A stretch of 64,000 nucleotides of DNA from Amycolatopsis umgeniensis (GTDB lineage: Bacteria; Actinomycetota; Actinomycetes; Mycobacteriales; Pseudonocardiaceae). The translations under genes and the position numbers were made by a program. How positions within the stretch are numbered: position 1 is the first letter of the stretch; each line of letters begins with the position of its first letter. The notes under the pieces were generated by a model. That model did not search any database. It had not been told where the DNA came from and saw nothing but the letters and a program-made list of their open reading frames with translations. Location: the NCBI RefSeq assembly GCF_014205155.1, contig NZ_JACHMX010000001.1:2852001-2916000 (forward strand), given 5' to 3'. Positions 36,285 to 44,710 of the stretch are shown here, piece by piece.

Positions 36285-36349
36285 ATCGGCTCGCTGACGG
36301 CGAGCCGATAACGGTGCGCATGTGCACCGTTACTCGGCATGCCTGCCGA
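36285..36349. promoter_or_regulatory. Three consecutive perfect hairpins in the leader of the flavoprotein operon
   Basis: Arms: ATCGGCTCGC/GCGAGCCGAT (36285-36309), TAACGGTGC/GCACCGTTA (36309-36332) and TCGGCA/TGCCGA (36334-36349). The first two share one base. They lie 62 bases before the start at 36412 and could form a structured leader, an attenuator or tandem operators. Confidence 0.6.
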
Positions 36350-36411
36350 CGGCCCGGTTCCAACTCGGTCAATCAGAAATGGCGAACACCGGATTACCTG
36401 GAGCGTTGTTG

Positions 36412-37851
36412 ATGCACAGCGGGCAAAGTGATGTCGCCGCGAGACGGGTCGTCATTGTCGGAGCGGGGAATGCCGGTCTCTGCGCGGGGATGGCCGCGCT
36501 GGAGGCGGGGGCGCCCTCCGTCACCGTCCTCGAAGCCGCACCGAAGGAACTCCGCGGCGGGAACAGTTCCTTGACCAGGACCATGCGTTTCTCCTGGCAA
36601 GGAAGATCATACATCTCCGGCCTGCTCAGGGAGGCGGACAAGGACCGGGCCGAAGAGATACTGGCCGGCCGATCGGAATACACGGACGAACAGTATCTCG
36701 GCGACTGGCTGCGCGTGTCCGGAAGTGAGGTGGACGTCGCACTCATCGAATCGATCATTCACCGTTCGACGGAAACGATCACCTGGATGCGCGATTCCGG
36801 CCACCGTTGGGCGCCGCGGCCCACTCCCCTTCCCGGCGATGTGCCGATCGTTCTCGACGGCGGCGGCCAAAGCCTGCAAGACCGGAATTTCGTCCGGTTC
36901 GAGCGGCTCGGCGGAACGGTTTTCTACGAAAGCGCGGTCACCGGCTTCGAAAGGACCACTGACGGCCGGTATCTGCTCCGGGGATCGGGGCCCGCGTTCC
37001 CGATGCTCGCCGACGCGCTGGTGCTGGCATCGGCCGGTTTCGAAGCGAACACGCGGTTGCGTGAACTCCATCTCGGGGAGGACTGGCGGGACGTCAAGTT
37101 GAGAGGCGTCCCGTTCAACGAAGGCGCTCCGCTGACGGCGGCCGTCGAACTCGGCGCCGACACCGCGGGCAACTGGGAAAAGTGCCACACCACACCCCAG
37201 GGCGTGAAGCTGCCCGACCACATGCTGCCGGGACAGATGCACAAATCCCACGGCCTGGCCAGGTACGCCTATCCGCTGGGCATCGTGGTCAACCGGCGAG
37301 GGCGCCGGTTCTTCGACGAATCCGGCTACAGCAACCTGAACTACGTCACCTTGGGACAGAAGATCCAGGAGCAGCCGGGAAAGATCGCCTTTCAGATCTT
37401 CGACGACAAGGTCGTCGCGGCCGGCGCGCTCCCGGACGGCTACCTCGGCGACCCGGCGGCGGCGAGTGTCTCCTCGATCGAGGAGGGCGCCCGGCGGCTC
37501 GGTATCGATGCCGCGAACCTGACCGCCGAAGTCCGGCGCCTGAATTCCGGCAAGACGCCGAAACGCCTCGACACGCCCCCGTTCCTGTTCATGCCGGTGG
37601 TCTGCGGCCTGACTTTCACCTACGGCGGGCTGTCCGTGACCACCGGGGCCGAAGTGCGTGGCGGTGGCGAACCCATCAGCGGCCTCTACGCGGCGGGCGT
37701 GATCGTCGGCGGCCTCTACGACCAGGGATATCCGGGCGGCACCGGACTGATGGCGGGAGCCGTGCTGGGCCGGGCGGCCGGGACGGCGGCCGCGGGTCAC
37801 GTCCTTCGTTCGCGGGGAGGCAAAGCCCATGCAGGCACCGCCGCCGAATGA
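36412..37851 (+). CDS. FAD-dependent dehydrogenase, TcuA/fumarate-reductase-flavoprotein-like
   Basis: The 479-residue protein has an N-terminal FAD-binding motif (RVVIVGAGNAGLCAGMAALEAG, residues 11-32), a succinate-dehydrogenase-flavoprotein-type GGNSSLTRTMRF loop that binds FAD, and a C-terminal FAD segment (PISGLYAAGVIVGGLYDQGYPGGTGLMAGAVLGR). It most resembles tricarballylate dehydrogenase (TcuA) by layout. It probably introduces or reduces a C=C bond in a carboxylic acid, or oxidises an alcohol. ATG 36412 has a GGAG 9 bases upstream; ATG 36379 is possible. It is the first gene of an operon and overlaps the next gene by 23 bases. Confidence 0.85.
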   Translation: MHSGQSDVAARRVVIVGAGNAGLCAGMAALEAGAPSVTVLEAAPKELRGGNSSLTRTMRFSWQGRSYISGLLREADKDRAEEILAGRSEYTDEQYLGDWLRVSGSEVDVALIESIIHRSTETITWMRDSGHRWAPRPTPLPGDVPIVLDGGGQSLQDRNFVRFERLGGTVFYESAVTGFERTTDGRYLLRGSGPAFPMLADALVLASAGFEANTRLRELHLGEDWRDVKLRGVPFNEGAPLTAAVELGADTAGNWEKCHTTPQGVKLPDHMLPGQMHKSHGLARYAYPLGIVVNRRGRRFFDESGYSNLNYVTLGQKIQEQPGKIAFQIFDDKVVAAGALPDGYLGDPAAASVSSIEEGARRLGIDAANLTAEVRRLNSGKTPKRLDTPPFLFMPVVCGLTFTYGGLSVTTGAEVRGGGEPISGLYAAGVIVGGLYDQGYPGGTGLMAGAVLGRAAGTAAAGHVLRSRGGKAHAGTAAE

Positions 37852-38938
37852 ACCGCGGATCGTGATCGTCGGGCTCGGCAAGATCGGGTCGTTGTACGCC
37901 GCGTGCTACGGCGAAGCGGGTCATCGAATCCGCACCGTCGACACCGGGAAAAGTGCCGACTGGGATCAGGTGGCTCACGCGCCCGATCCCTCGGGCGTCG
38001 ATGCCTGGGTGGTCGCCACGCCGACGGCCACGCATCTCTCCGTCGTCGGCGAAATCCTGCGGATTCAGCCGGATGCGCGCATCCTGCTCGAGAAACCGGC
38101 TTGCTACCCGGAAGATCTCGTCGGTCTCCGGCGCATGATCCGGCGGAATCCCCGAGCCCGGATCATCGTCAACGACGTGTACTCCCACAGCGGGGCCGTG
38201 CGGCACTTCGCGGAGTCAGTACGGCAACTCGCCGAATCCGATCCCGTCAAGAAGATCACCGTGGAGTTCACCAAGAACCGGGAACTCGACGTCGCGAAAG
38301 GAAGGTTCGTCGACACCCGGTACGGCGAAGCCGGCTACGAGGGCTTCCACATGCTGAGCATTCTGCGCGCGATCCTTCCGGCCGAGCAATATCGAACCTA
38401 CCTGCGCACGGTGCCGGAGTCGGTGACCGCGGAAATGCGGGTCCGGACCTCGGCGCCGGGCCTGCCGGAGATCGAGCTGTACACATCGTCGACCGGAACC
38501 ATCGCCTTTGCAGGCCTCGCGGGATTCGCGTTCTCCGAAGGTGTTTCGAGGAATTATCTCACCCCGGGCGTCATTCCCTACGGCTCCGAGTTCCGGTATC
38601 GCTTCGCCGACGTGGAACTCGCTTCCGGCGAACACGTCACGCTGGTTTTCGAACCGTTCTTCGACTCGGAACCCGACTACAAGAACCTGCACGTCGTCCA
38701 CGTCCGGAACGCCGCGCGCCATTCCGTGATCGCCGTCAACCATTTCGAGGAGGCACTCCTGGCCCAGCTGGAACTCTTGCACCACATCGACGAGGGCACC
38801 ACGGCGATACGGCCTGCCGAGCACCGGTTCCTCGCGGCGCTGGGTTCGGCCATGGCCACCGGCGCCTTCCCCCGCACAACGGAAACCGAGCACCGGGAAA
38901 ACGAAGAGAAGCCCGTACTGATTGGGAGCGAAGTATGA
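37829..38938 (+). CDS. Gfo/Idh/MocA-like oxidoreductase
   Basis: The 369-residue protein has a Rossmann motif (RIVIVGLGKIGSLYAACYGEAG, residues 10-31), WVVATPTATH at about 60 and LLEKPACYP at about 85-93, the EKP signature of the Gfo/Idh/MocA family. The C-terminal half is a long beta-rich domain typical of these enzymes. Members oxidise a sugar or inositol hydroxyl with NAD(P). It overlaps its neighbours on both sides. With the flavoprotein and nucleotide-sugar dehydrogenase it suggests a modified sugar or sugar acid; the substrate is unknown. Confidence 0.8.
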   Translation: MQAPPPNEPRIVIVGLGKIGSLYAACYGEAGHRIRTVDTGKSADWDQVAHAPDPSGVDAWVVATPTATHLSVVGEILRIQPDARILLEKPACYPEDLVGLRRMIRRNPRARIIVNDVYSHSGAVRHFAESVRQLAESDPVKKITVEFTKNRELDVAKGRFVDTRYGEAGYEGFHMLSILRAILPAEQYRTYLRTVPESVTAEMRVRTSAPGLPEIELYTSSTGTIAFAGLAGFAFSEGVSRNYLTPGVIPYGSEFRYRFADVELASGEHVTLVFEPFFDSEPDYKNLHVVHVRNAARHSVIAVNHFEEALLAQLELLHHIDEGTTAIRPAEHRFLAALGSAMATGAFPRTTETEHRENEEKPVLIGSEV

Positions 38939-40125
38939 CGCGAACCATCGAAGACCTTTCGACACTGTTGCGACCGGCCAAGGACATGCTGGCCGAAGTA
39001 TCGGACAGGGAAGCGGCACTGGCGCAGGTGACGAGCCAGATCAAAACCGACGCCGCCGCCCGCGCGCTGTTCGCGCAGGCGTGCCGTTTCGAAGCTCCCT
39101 TCACCGCGAGCTGGGTCCACGGCCCCGGTGACGACTCCCCTTACCTGTCCCTGGAACTGGCGGCGGAGTCTTTGGACGACGACCGGTATCGCGCCCAACT
39201 CGCCGACATCGTGCTTTCGACGTCGACCTCGATCCCTTACGACTACCGGGCTCTGGCCGCGGAGAAGCTCGCCCGGCTCGGAACAGGCGAGTTCACCGGT
39301 GCCCTCGAGGAGGTCGTGGACTCGTACGAACCGTTGCCCGTCCGCGGCCTGCAGGCGAAGATCGCCGTCCCCACCGACGGCATCGATCACCTTTTCGACA
39401 TCCCGGACACGGTGACCGGCAGGCTCAACATCCTGATAGCGGCCAGTAGGGCGAAAACGCTCGAGAGCCGGTATCTGCTCGCCGGGCGGATCCTCGGGAA
39501 CGGAGTCGAGGAGACGGCGCCGGCGGGTGAGCCGGAACGGCTGATCCTCGAAGACGTCGGGACGACCATGGTGTCGCCGTCGGACTACCTGGTGCCGTGG
39601 GATCAGGAGTTCCCCGGCGAGAACGGCACCAACCTCACGCTCGCGGAATTGATGCGCATCACGCTGATGTGCGGGGAGTTCCAGCTTCCGGACACGACCG
39701 TGCGACCGATCCTGGTCGATTTCTACCGCTCGGTGCTGCGGACCGGCGGCCGCTCGATCATCGGTCTCGCGGCCGGCGTGTTCCATGTGGAGCACGGCAC
39801 GCTCGCCACGCCCTCCTACTACTACCAAGGCCGCGACGCGATCCTCGGCAAGGGCTGCGTGATCGACTGCGTCGGCGGGGCGGTCCTGCAGGCGGGGTCG
39901 TTCCTCGGCGGGGGCTACATGCCCATTCTGATCCACACCCACAAGCACATCCGCAAGAGCGACCAGGCCGCCGCTTCGGAGCGGAAGCAGATCCTTCCGT
40001 GCATCTTCGCGGCGGAGGCGGGCGCCCGCTATCCGATGGACGCGATCGGGTTGTTCGAAACGGTGGACTACCTCGGCCGGGAAACGCCCTACGAAGGAAT
40101 CCGGGCGATCCCGCACGCGAAGTAA
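38935..40125 (+). CDS. Unknown protein with left-handed beta-helix-like C-terminus
   Basis: The 396-residue protein is not recognised. The N-terminal two thirds is helical and acidic with no clear motif. Residues about 296-345 read GRDAILGKGCVIDCVGGAVLQAGSF and end in HTHKH, resembling hexapeptide-repeat acyltransferases (I-G-x-G-x-x-I-x-x-x-x-G-A-x-I), whose histidine is catalytic. It could be an acyltransferase acting on the product of the sugar enzymes. Translation is coupled to the Gfo/Idh gene (ATGA). Confidence 0.6.
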   Translation: MTRTIEDLSTLLRPAKDMLAEVSDREAALAQVTSQIKTDAAARALFAQACRFEAPFTASWVHGPGDDSPYLSLELAAESLDDDRYRAQLADIVLSTSTSIPYDYRALAAEKLARLGTGEFTGALEEVVDSYEPLPVRGLQAKIAVPTDGIDHLFDIPDTVTGRLNILIAASRAKTLESRYLLAGRILGNGVEETAPAGEPERLILEDVGTTMVSPSDYLVPWDQEFPGENGTNLTLAELMRITLMCGEFQLPDTTVRPILVDFYRSVLRTGGRSIIGLAAGVFHVEHGTLATPSYYYQGRDAILGKGCVIDCVGGAVLQAGSFLGGGYMPILIHTHKHIRKSDQAAASERKQILPCIFAAEAGARYPMDAIGLFETVDYLGRETPYEGIRAIPHAK

Positions 40126-40153
40126 CGCATCCGAAAACGGAATCCGCATCTCT

Positions 40154-40197
40154 CGATGCCACCGGGCAGGACGGCTCCGTCCTGCCCGGTGGCATCG
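40154..40197. terminator. Very strong hairpin between operon genes
   Basis: A perfect 20-bp stem (CGATGCCACCGGGCAGGACG and complement, 40154-40173/40178-40197) with a 4-base loop starts 28 bases after the previous stop and ends 21 bases before the next start. There is no U-run. It may partly end transcription or protect the upstream mRNA. Confidence 0.65.
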
Positions 40198-40218
40198 AAA
40201 ACAGGAGGGTCGAAGGGA

Positions 40219-41565
40219 ATGAGTGCAATGTTCGGGACCAAGGTCGCCGTGATCGGCGCGGGCTATGTCGGGTTGACCACGGCCGCCTGCCTCTCGTCAC
40301 TCGGGCACCAGGTCGTGTGCGCGGACGTGGACCGGGAGAAGGTCGACGCCTTGAGCCGCGGTGAGGCGACGATCCGGGAGCCGGGTATCTGCGAGTTGGT
40401 GGTGGACGGGCTGGCGTCCGGCAGGCTGGAATTCGTCCTCGGCGCGAGCGCGGCGGTGTCCGAGGCGAGCGTCGTGATCCTTTGCGTGCCGACACCGATG
40501 GGTGCCACCGGCGCGGCTGATCTGACGACACTGGAGTTCGTCGTGGCCGAAGTGCGGGAGTTGCTGCCGCCCGGATGCGTCGTGGTGAACAAGTCGACGG
40601 TTCCCGTCGGCACGGCGGCCCGCGTCGCGAAACTGATCGACCGGGCGGACGTGGCGGTGGTGTCCAATCCCGAGTTCCTCCGCGAAGGAGCCGCCGTCCA
40701 CGACTTCCTGAACCCCGACCGGATCGTGGTCGGCTCGGCCGATCGTGACCCTGCCCCCGCCCGGCGAGTCGCCGATCTGTACGGGAAACTCGACACTTCC
40801 GTACTGGTGACCGATTCCGCGAGTGCCGAGATGATCAAGTACGCGTCCAACTGCTACCTGGCGACCCGTCTGTCCTTTGTGAACACCGTCGCCGAGTTGT
40901 GCGAGTACCTCGACGCGAGCATCGACGACGTGACACTGGGAATGGGATACGACCAACGGATCGGCAAGTCGTTCCTGCGGCCGGGCCCGGGCTGGGGTGG
41001 CTCCTGCCTGCCGAAGGACACCTTCGCCCTGCTGCGCACCGCGGAGTCGGCCGGCAGCGATTTCGCCCTGCTGCGGGCGGCGATCGAAACCAACCTGAAG
41101 CAGCAGGACCTGGTGGTCGACAAGGTGCGCAAGGCCGTCGGCGGCGAACTGGCCGGCGCCCGGATCGGCCTGCTGGGCTTGACGTTCAAGGCCGGGACGG
41201 ACGATCTGCGGGACTCCCCGGCGCTGGCGGTCGCTGGACGCCTGGCCGCCGAAGGCGCGGAACTGTTCGGCTACGACCCCGGCGTCCACGCCCCGGTGCC
41301 GGGGGTGACGGACGGTGTGCGGATCACGGGAACCGCCTATCACGCGGCGGACGGCGCGGCGGCGATCGTGCTGCTGACCGAATGGCCGGAGTTTCGCGCC
41401 CTCGACTGGGCGCGGATCGCCGACCGGCTCGACGGCCGGTCCGTCATCGACACCCGGAACCTCCTCGATCCGCTCGTCGTGGCCGGGACGGGCCTTTCCT
41501 ACCAGGGCATCGGCCGCCCGGCGGCCCTGCCAAGCACCGGTGACATGGTCCGGCGGGCGGGCTGA
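40219..41565 (+). CDS. UDP-glucose/GDP-mannose dehydrogenase-family protein
   Basis: The 448-residue protein has the family hallmarks: VAVIGAGYVGLTTAACLSSLGHQVVCADVD (NAD site, about residues 8-37), VVNKSTVPVGTA, SNPEFLREG (about 153-161), EMIKYASNCYLA with the catalytic lysine, GPGWGGSCLPKDTFALL with the catalytic cysteine (about 264) and TFKAGTDDLRDSPA. It oxidises a nucleotide sugar twice at C6 to the uronate. AGGAGGG precedes ATG 40219; ATG 40228 is the alternative. Its neighbours suggest that it serves the same operon rather than the cell wall, although a strong hairpin separates it from the first three genes. Confidence 0.92.
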   Translation: MSAMFGTKVAVIGAGYVGLTTAACLSSLGHQVVCADVDREKVDALSRGEATIREPGICELVVDGLASGRLEFVLGASAAVSEASVVILCVPTPMGATGAADLTTLEFVVAEVRELLPPGCVVVNKSTVPVGTAARVAKLIDRADVAVVSNPEFLREGAAVHDFLNPDRIVVGSADRDPAPARRVADLYGKLDTSVLVTDSASAEMIKYASNCYLATRLSFVNTVAELCEYLDASIDDVTLGMGYDQRIGKSFLRPGPGWGGSCLPKDTFALLRTAESAGSDFALLRAAIETNLKQQDLVVDKVRKAVGGELAGARIGLLGLTFKAGTDDLRDSPALAVAGRLAAEGAELFGYDPGVHAPVPGVTDGVRITGTAYHAADGAAAIVLLTEWPEFRALDWARIADRLDGRSVIDTRNLLDPLVVAGTGLSYQGIGRPAALPSTGDMVRRAG

Positions 41566-41638
41566 CCGGGGTGGACGGCGAGTGGTCCGCCCCCGAGCCT
41601 CACTCGTCGTCCCCTCACTGTCGAGAACGGGAAGACCG

Positions 41639-43186
41639 ATGACGAAGGCAATCAAGCCCTGGTCCGCGCTTTTCGCGCTGTGCCTCGGTTTCTTCATGGT
41701 CATGCTGGACATGACCATCGTGAACACCGCGGTGCCGTCGATGGTGCGCGAACTCGGCACCGAACTGACCGCGGTGATCTGGGTGACCAGCGTGTACCTG
41801 CTCGCCTACGCCGTCCCGATCTTGCCCGCCGGCAGGCTGGGTGACCGGCTCGGCCCGAAACGCGTCTTCGTCGCCGGGCTCGTGGTGTTCACCGGGGCTT
41901 CCTTGTGGTGCGGTCTTTCCGGCGGCGTGGAAACCCTGATCGCCGCCCGCGCGGTGCAGGGTCTCGGCGCCGCGCTGATGACACCGCAGACGACGGCCTT
42001 CATCACGCATCTGTTCCCGCCGGACGAACGCGGCCCGGCGCTGGGGGCGTGGGGCAGTGTCGCGGGCGTCGCCATGATCACCGGTCCGGTGCTCGGCGGG
42101 GTGCTCGTCGACCGGTTCGGCTGGGAGTGGATCTTCTTCGCGAACGTTCCGATCGGACTGATCGCCTTGGCGCTCACCGCCATCCACGTGCCCGACTGGC
42201 GACCGGGAAACTCGCACCGCTTCGACCTTCTCGGCATCCTGCTGTTCGGCGCGGGCCTCTTCGGCGTCGTCTTCGGAATCCAAAGTGGATGGACATACGG
42301 CTGGGAGTGCGCCGGAGCCGGAGTGCTGCTGCTGGGTTGTTTCGTGCTGTGGCAACGGGTCAACCGCCGTGAACCGCTGCTGCCGTTGCGGATCTTCCGC
42401 GACCGCGGCTTCTCCCTGGGGGCCGCGACCGCGGTGCTGGTCGGGTTCGCGATGACCGGCACGCTCCTGGTGCTGGCCGTCTACCTCCAGTCGGTGCTCG
42501 GCCTGTCACCGACCGGCGCCGGTCTGCTCACCGCACCGCTGGCCTTGATGTCGGGCGCCGTCGCGCCGTTCGCGGGGAGGTTGTCGGACCGGGCGAACCC
42601 CAAGTACCCGCTGATGTTCGGCTTGTTCTCGCTGTGCGGTGGCCTGTGCGTCCTCTCGCTGGTGACCATCCCGGCGAGCTCGCCGCCCGCCTTGATCCCC
42701 GGGCTGCTGCTGTGCGGTCTCGGTGTCGGGTTCATCTTCTCCCCGATGGGCAACGTGACCCTCAACTCGGTCGAGCGCTCGCTGGTCGGCAGCGCCTCGG
42801 GCATCTTCAACACGGCGCGGCAGATCGGCGGGGTCCTCGGCGGCGCGGCCGCCGGGTTGGTGCTGCAAGCGCGGACCAGCGCCTCGATCGCCGACAGAGC
42901 GAACGAGGCCGCGGCCGGGTTGCCTCCCGAGTTCCGGCAACGCTTCGTCAGCGGCCTCGCCGCGGACGTGCCCGCGCTCCCGCCGGAGATCGCCGGTCAG
43001 GCACGGGAGCTCGCCTCTCAGGTCACCCACGCCGCGCTGACCGACGCGGTCAAGGTCGCCTTCTCGCTCCCGGTCGGCACGCTGATCCTCGGGTTGCTGT
43101 GCGCGGCTGCCCTGCGCCGTTCCAGGGTGGAACCACGGCCGATCGGGCGGAACGGATCGCCCGATCGGATGACCGCGGCCCCGTGA
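41639..43186 (+). CDS. MFS multidrug-type transporter (DHA2, 14 TM)
   Basis: The 515-residue protein has the DHA2 N-terminus (LFALCLGFFMVMLDMTIVNTAVPSM, residues 10-34), the RLGDRLGPKR loop of motif A (about 68-77), and motif C-like GPVLGGVLVDRFGW. About fourteen hydrophobic segments are visible. It is a proton-driven exporter and by position may export the product of this operon or give self-resistance. GAACGGGAAG precedes ATG 41639. Confidence 0.92.
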   Translation: MTKAIKPWSALFALCLGFFMVMLDMTIVNTAVPSMVRELGTELTAVIWVTSVYLLAYAVPILPAGRLGDRLGPKRVFVAGLVVFTGASLWCGLSGGVETLIAARAVQGLGAALMTPQTTAFITHLFPPDERGPALGAWGSVAGVAMITGPVLGGVLVDRFGWEWIFFANVPIGLIALALTAIHVPDWRPGNSHRFDLLGILLFGAGLFGVVFGIQSGWTYGWECAGAGVLLLGCFVLWQRVNRREPLLPLRIFRDRGFSLGAATAVLVGFAMTGTLLVLAVYLQSVLGLSPTGAGLLTAPLALMSGAVAPFAGRLSDRANPKYPLMFGLFSLCGGLCVLSLVTIPASSPPALIPGLLLCGLGVGFIFSPMGNVTLNSVERSLVGSASGIFNTARQIGGVLGGAAAGLVLQARTSASIADRANEAAAGLPPEFRQRFVSGLAADVPALPPEIAGQARELASQVTHAALTDAVKVAFSLPVGTLILGLLCAAALRRSRVEPRPIGRNGSPDRMTAAP

Positions 43187-43217
43187 TCACCGGCTCCGGC
43201 CTGACTACCGTCGACTC

Positions 43218-44210
43218 ATGACCCTCGTACCGACGATCGACCTGAGCACCTGGGCCGACGGAGACCGCGCGAAGCTCGCGCACGCCGTCGACGAGGCTTT
43301 GACGCGCGTCGGGTTCCTGCAGCTCGTCGGGCACGGCATCCCGCGGGCGACGATCGACGGGATGCGCGAAGCGACCGCAGCCTTCTTCGCGCTCTCTGTC
43401 GAGCAGAAGCTGCGCTCCGCGCCTTCCGACCGCGCCTCGGATCGCGGCTACGCGGCCGAGGGCACCGAAGGACTGGCGTACAGCCTCGGCGAGACCACGC
43501 CGCCCGACCTGTCGGAGTCGTTCGTCATCGGCGCGGAGGACATCGACGGCGAAGACCCGTACGGCTTCTTCGCCCCCAACATCTGGCCCGGCCTGCCGGA
43601 AAGCCTGCGGCCCGCGCTCACCGGATACGAGGCGGAAGCCCACCGCGTCGCGAAGGTACTGCTGGAGATCTTCGAGATGGCGCTCGACCTCCCCGAGGGC
43701 TACCTCGGGGCGTACACCCGGCATCCGACGCGCACCTTGCGGGTGAATCACTTCGAACGCCGCGCCGGAGCGCCCGAACCGCTGCCGGGGCAGATGCGGC
43801 TCGGCGCGCACACCGACTACGGCATCGTCACCGTCCTCTACGCCGATCCCGTCCCCGGCCTGCAGATCCACGGCCCCGACGGGGTCTGGCACGACGTCAT
43901 CCCCGCCGAGGGCGCGCTGGTGGTGAACCTCGGCGACCTCACCGCGCAGTGGACCAACGACCGCTGGCGCTCCACGCTGCACCGGGTCGTGCCCCCGTCC
44001 GGGCCGGGGCCGTCACGGCGGCGAAGCGTGGCGTTCTTCTTCGACGGCGACCACGACGCGCGTTTCGAATGCCTTCCGACCTGCCATTCTCCCGAGAATC
44101 CGCCGAAGTATCCGCCGGTCCTCGGCGGCGCCCACCTCTACGCGAAGATCACCGGCGGGCGAATCCTCGAACCGGCCGACGCGATGAACACCGCCGCCGA
44201 CCGCGGTTGA
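43218..44210 (+). CDS. 2-oxoglutarate/Fe(II)-dependent oxygenase, isopenicillin-N-synthase-like
   Basis: The 330-residue protein has the IPNS/2OG N-terminal region (IDLSTWADGDRAKLAHAVDEALTRVGFLQLVGHGIPR) and the iron-binding HTDYG (about 196-200) with the second histidine in WRSTLHRVV (about 254-257), followed by RRSVAFFFDGD where the arginine would hold 2-oxoglutarate. It is a soluble oxidase or hydroxylase. Its substrate is unknown. It follows the MFS gene by 31 bases and could be either its own unit or the end of that operon. Confidence 0.9.
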   Translation: MTLVPTIDLSTWADGDRAKLAHAVDEALTRVGFLQLVGHGIPRATIDGMREATAAFFALSVEQKLRSAPSDRASDRGYAAEGTEGLAYSLGETTPPDLSESFVIGAEDIDGEDPYGFFAPNIWPGLPESLRPALTGYEAEAHRVAKVLLEIFEMALDLPEGYLGAYTRHPTRTLRVNHFERRAGAPEPLPGQMRLGAHTDYGIVTVLYADPVPGLQIHGPDGVWHDVIPAEGALVVNLGDLTAQWTNDRWRSTLHRVVPPSGPGPSRRRSVAFFFDGDHDARFECLPTCHSPENPPKYPPVLGGAHLYAKITGGRILEPADAMNTAADRG

Positions 44211-44305
44211 GGGAGAATCTCGGCGAACGATGTCCGGTCCTGTCCGGCGGCTCCGACGTCTCCGGCAGAAGGCACCGAGCCGGTGCCCGCCGAGAGGAGA
44301 GAACC

Positions 44306-44710
44306 GTGAAGTACATGATCATGATGTTCGGGTCGCAGCAGGATCTCGAGAGCATCGGCGGCAAGTGGAGCGCCGAAGACGTCACCGCCCTGCACGAGTT
44401 CATGGGCAAATGGAACAACGACCTGGTCGAGTCCGGTGAGTTCGTCGACGCGCAGGGCCTCTCCCAGCCGGCGCACGCCCGCCGCATCTCCCTGCGTGAC
44501 GGCGCTCCCGTGGTCACGGACGGGCCTTACGCCGAGACTCAGGAGGTCCTGGTCGGCTACACGACCGTCGACTGCGCGAGCTACGACCGCGCGACCGAGA
44601 TCGCGGCCAAGCTGGCGGACACCCCGTATCCGGAAGGCACCGACCTCGGCCGCGACTGGTACGTCGACATCCGGCCGTGCGCCGACAGCTTCGAAGAACT
44701 GGAGCTCTAG
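44306..44710 (+). CDS. YCII-related (DGPF) protein
   Basis: The 134-residue protein has the YCII/DGPF fold: KYMIMMFGSQQ at the start and VVTDGPYAETQEVLVGY (about residues 71-87). GAGAGGAGA before GTG 44306 fixes the start. DGPF genes are the standard partners of ECF42 sigma factors, and the sigma gene begins one base after this stop. In such pairs the DGPF proteins are usually targets of the sigma factor. Biochemical function is unknown. Confidence 0.88.
   Translation: MKYMIMMFGSQQDLESIGGKWSAEDVTALHEFMGKWNNDLVESGEFVDAQGLSQPAHARRISLRDGAPVVTDGPYAETQEVLVGYTTVDCASYDRATEIAAKLADTPYPEGTDLGRDWYVDIRPCADSFEELEL

Larger units (their letters stand above)
35948..36411. other. Long divergent intergenic region with phased repeats and hairpins
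   Basis: No gene is credible in these 464 bases; the short frames lack ribosome binding sites and motifs. It carries three TCGAAC repeats (36022-36049) and three consecutive hairpins (36285-36349) between the HTH/ricin gene and the flavoprotein-led operon. Confidence 0.65.
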
